This document shows positions 5,125 to 5,126 of a stretch of 5,126 nt of DNA, in pieces. The DNA lies in the NCBI GenBank assembly GCA_031283015.1, contig JAITCQ010000040.1, positions 1 to 5,126 on the forward strand, written 5' to 3'. Every line of letters begins with the position of its first letter. Position 1 is the first letter of the stretch. This DNA is from Candidatus Methanoplasma sp. (GTDB taxonomy: Archaea > Thermoplasmatota > Thermoplasmata > Methanomassiliicoccales > Methanomethylophilaceae). Below the pieces are notes generated by a model that searched no databases, had not been told where the DNA came from, and was given only the letters and a program-made list of their open reading frames with translations. Both the position numbers and the translations under genes were made by a program.

Positions 5125-5126
5125 TC

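Noticed and set aside
1..5126. CRISPR arrays, insertion sequences, tRNA or rRNA genes
   Set aside because: No regularly spaced repeats, transposase motifs with terminal repeats, or recognisable tRNA/rRNA sequence were seen; coding density leaves little space.

Overview
The window looks archaeal, most likely a methanogen of the Methanomassiliicoccales/Thermoplasmata type. The support is an archaeal-type phosphoglycerate mutase (ApgM), a flavoprotein with the compact cysteine motif of methanogen iron-sulfur flavoproteins (Isf), TATA-like boxes (TTTATATA type) about 25 nt upstream of likely transcript starts, Shine-Dalgarno (SD) matches to GAGGTG, and two short proteins with archaeal prepilin-like N-termini. 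The lineage is an inference from gene content. No rRNA or other lineage marker is present. Six genes are complete, one is cut by the left edge, and all six visible stop codons are TGA.

Left block (1-2257, minus strand): a sulfur-assimilation cluster read right to left. It comprises an Rrf2-family regulator with three cysteines spaced as in Fe-S-sensing members, a PLP-dependent O-acetylhomoserine sulfhydrylase (metY), and the first 134 codons of O-acetylserine sulfhydrylase (cysK). Together they would turn sulfide plus acetylated homoserine or serine into homocysteine and cysteine, probably under control of the adjacent regulator. Both the regulator and metY have TATA-like promoters, and these share short sequence words that could be a common operator.

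Middle block (2258-4257): a divergent intergenic region of about 180 nt holds a 31-bp interrupted palindrome over the regulator promoter, a GC-rich patch, a TATA-like box for the plus-strand genes, and a small palindrome just before the first start codon. Two plus-strand genes follow, overlapping by 4 nt (ATGA): an Isf-like FMN/[4Fe-4S] flavoprotein and ApgM.

Right block (4258-5126, minus strand): two small membrane-anchored pilin-like proteins overlap by 10 nt and are probably translationally coupled. They sit tail to tail with apgM, with no base between the two stop codons. They are the least understood genes here. Most of the window is ordinary metabolism. The points of most interest are the Fe-S-type regulator and its possible operators, the Isf-apgM coupling, and the pilin-like pair.
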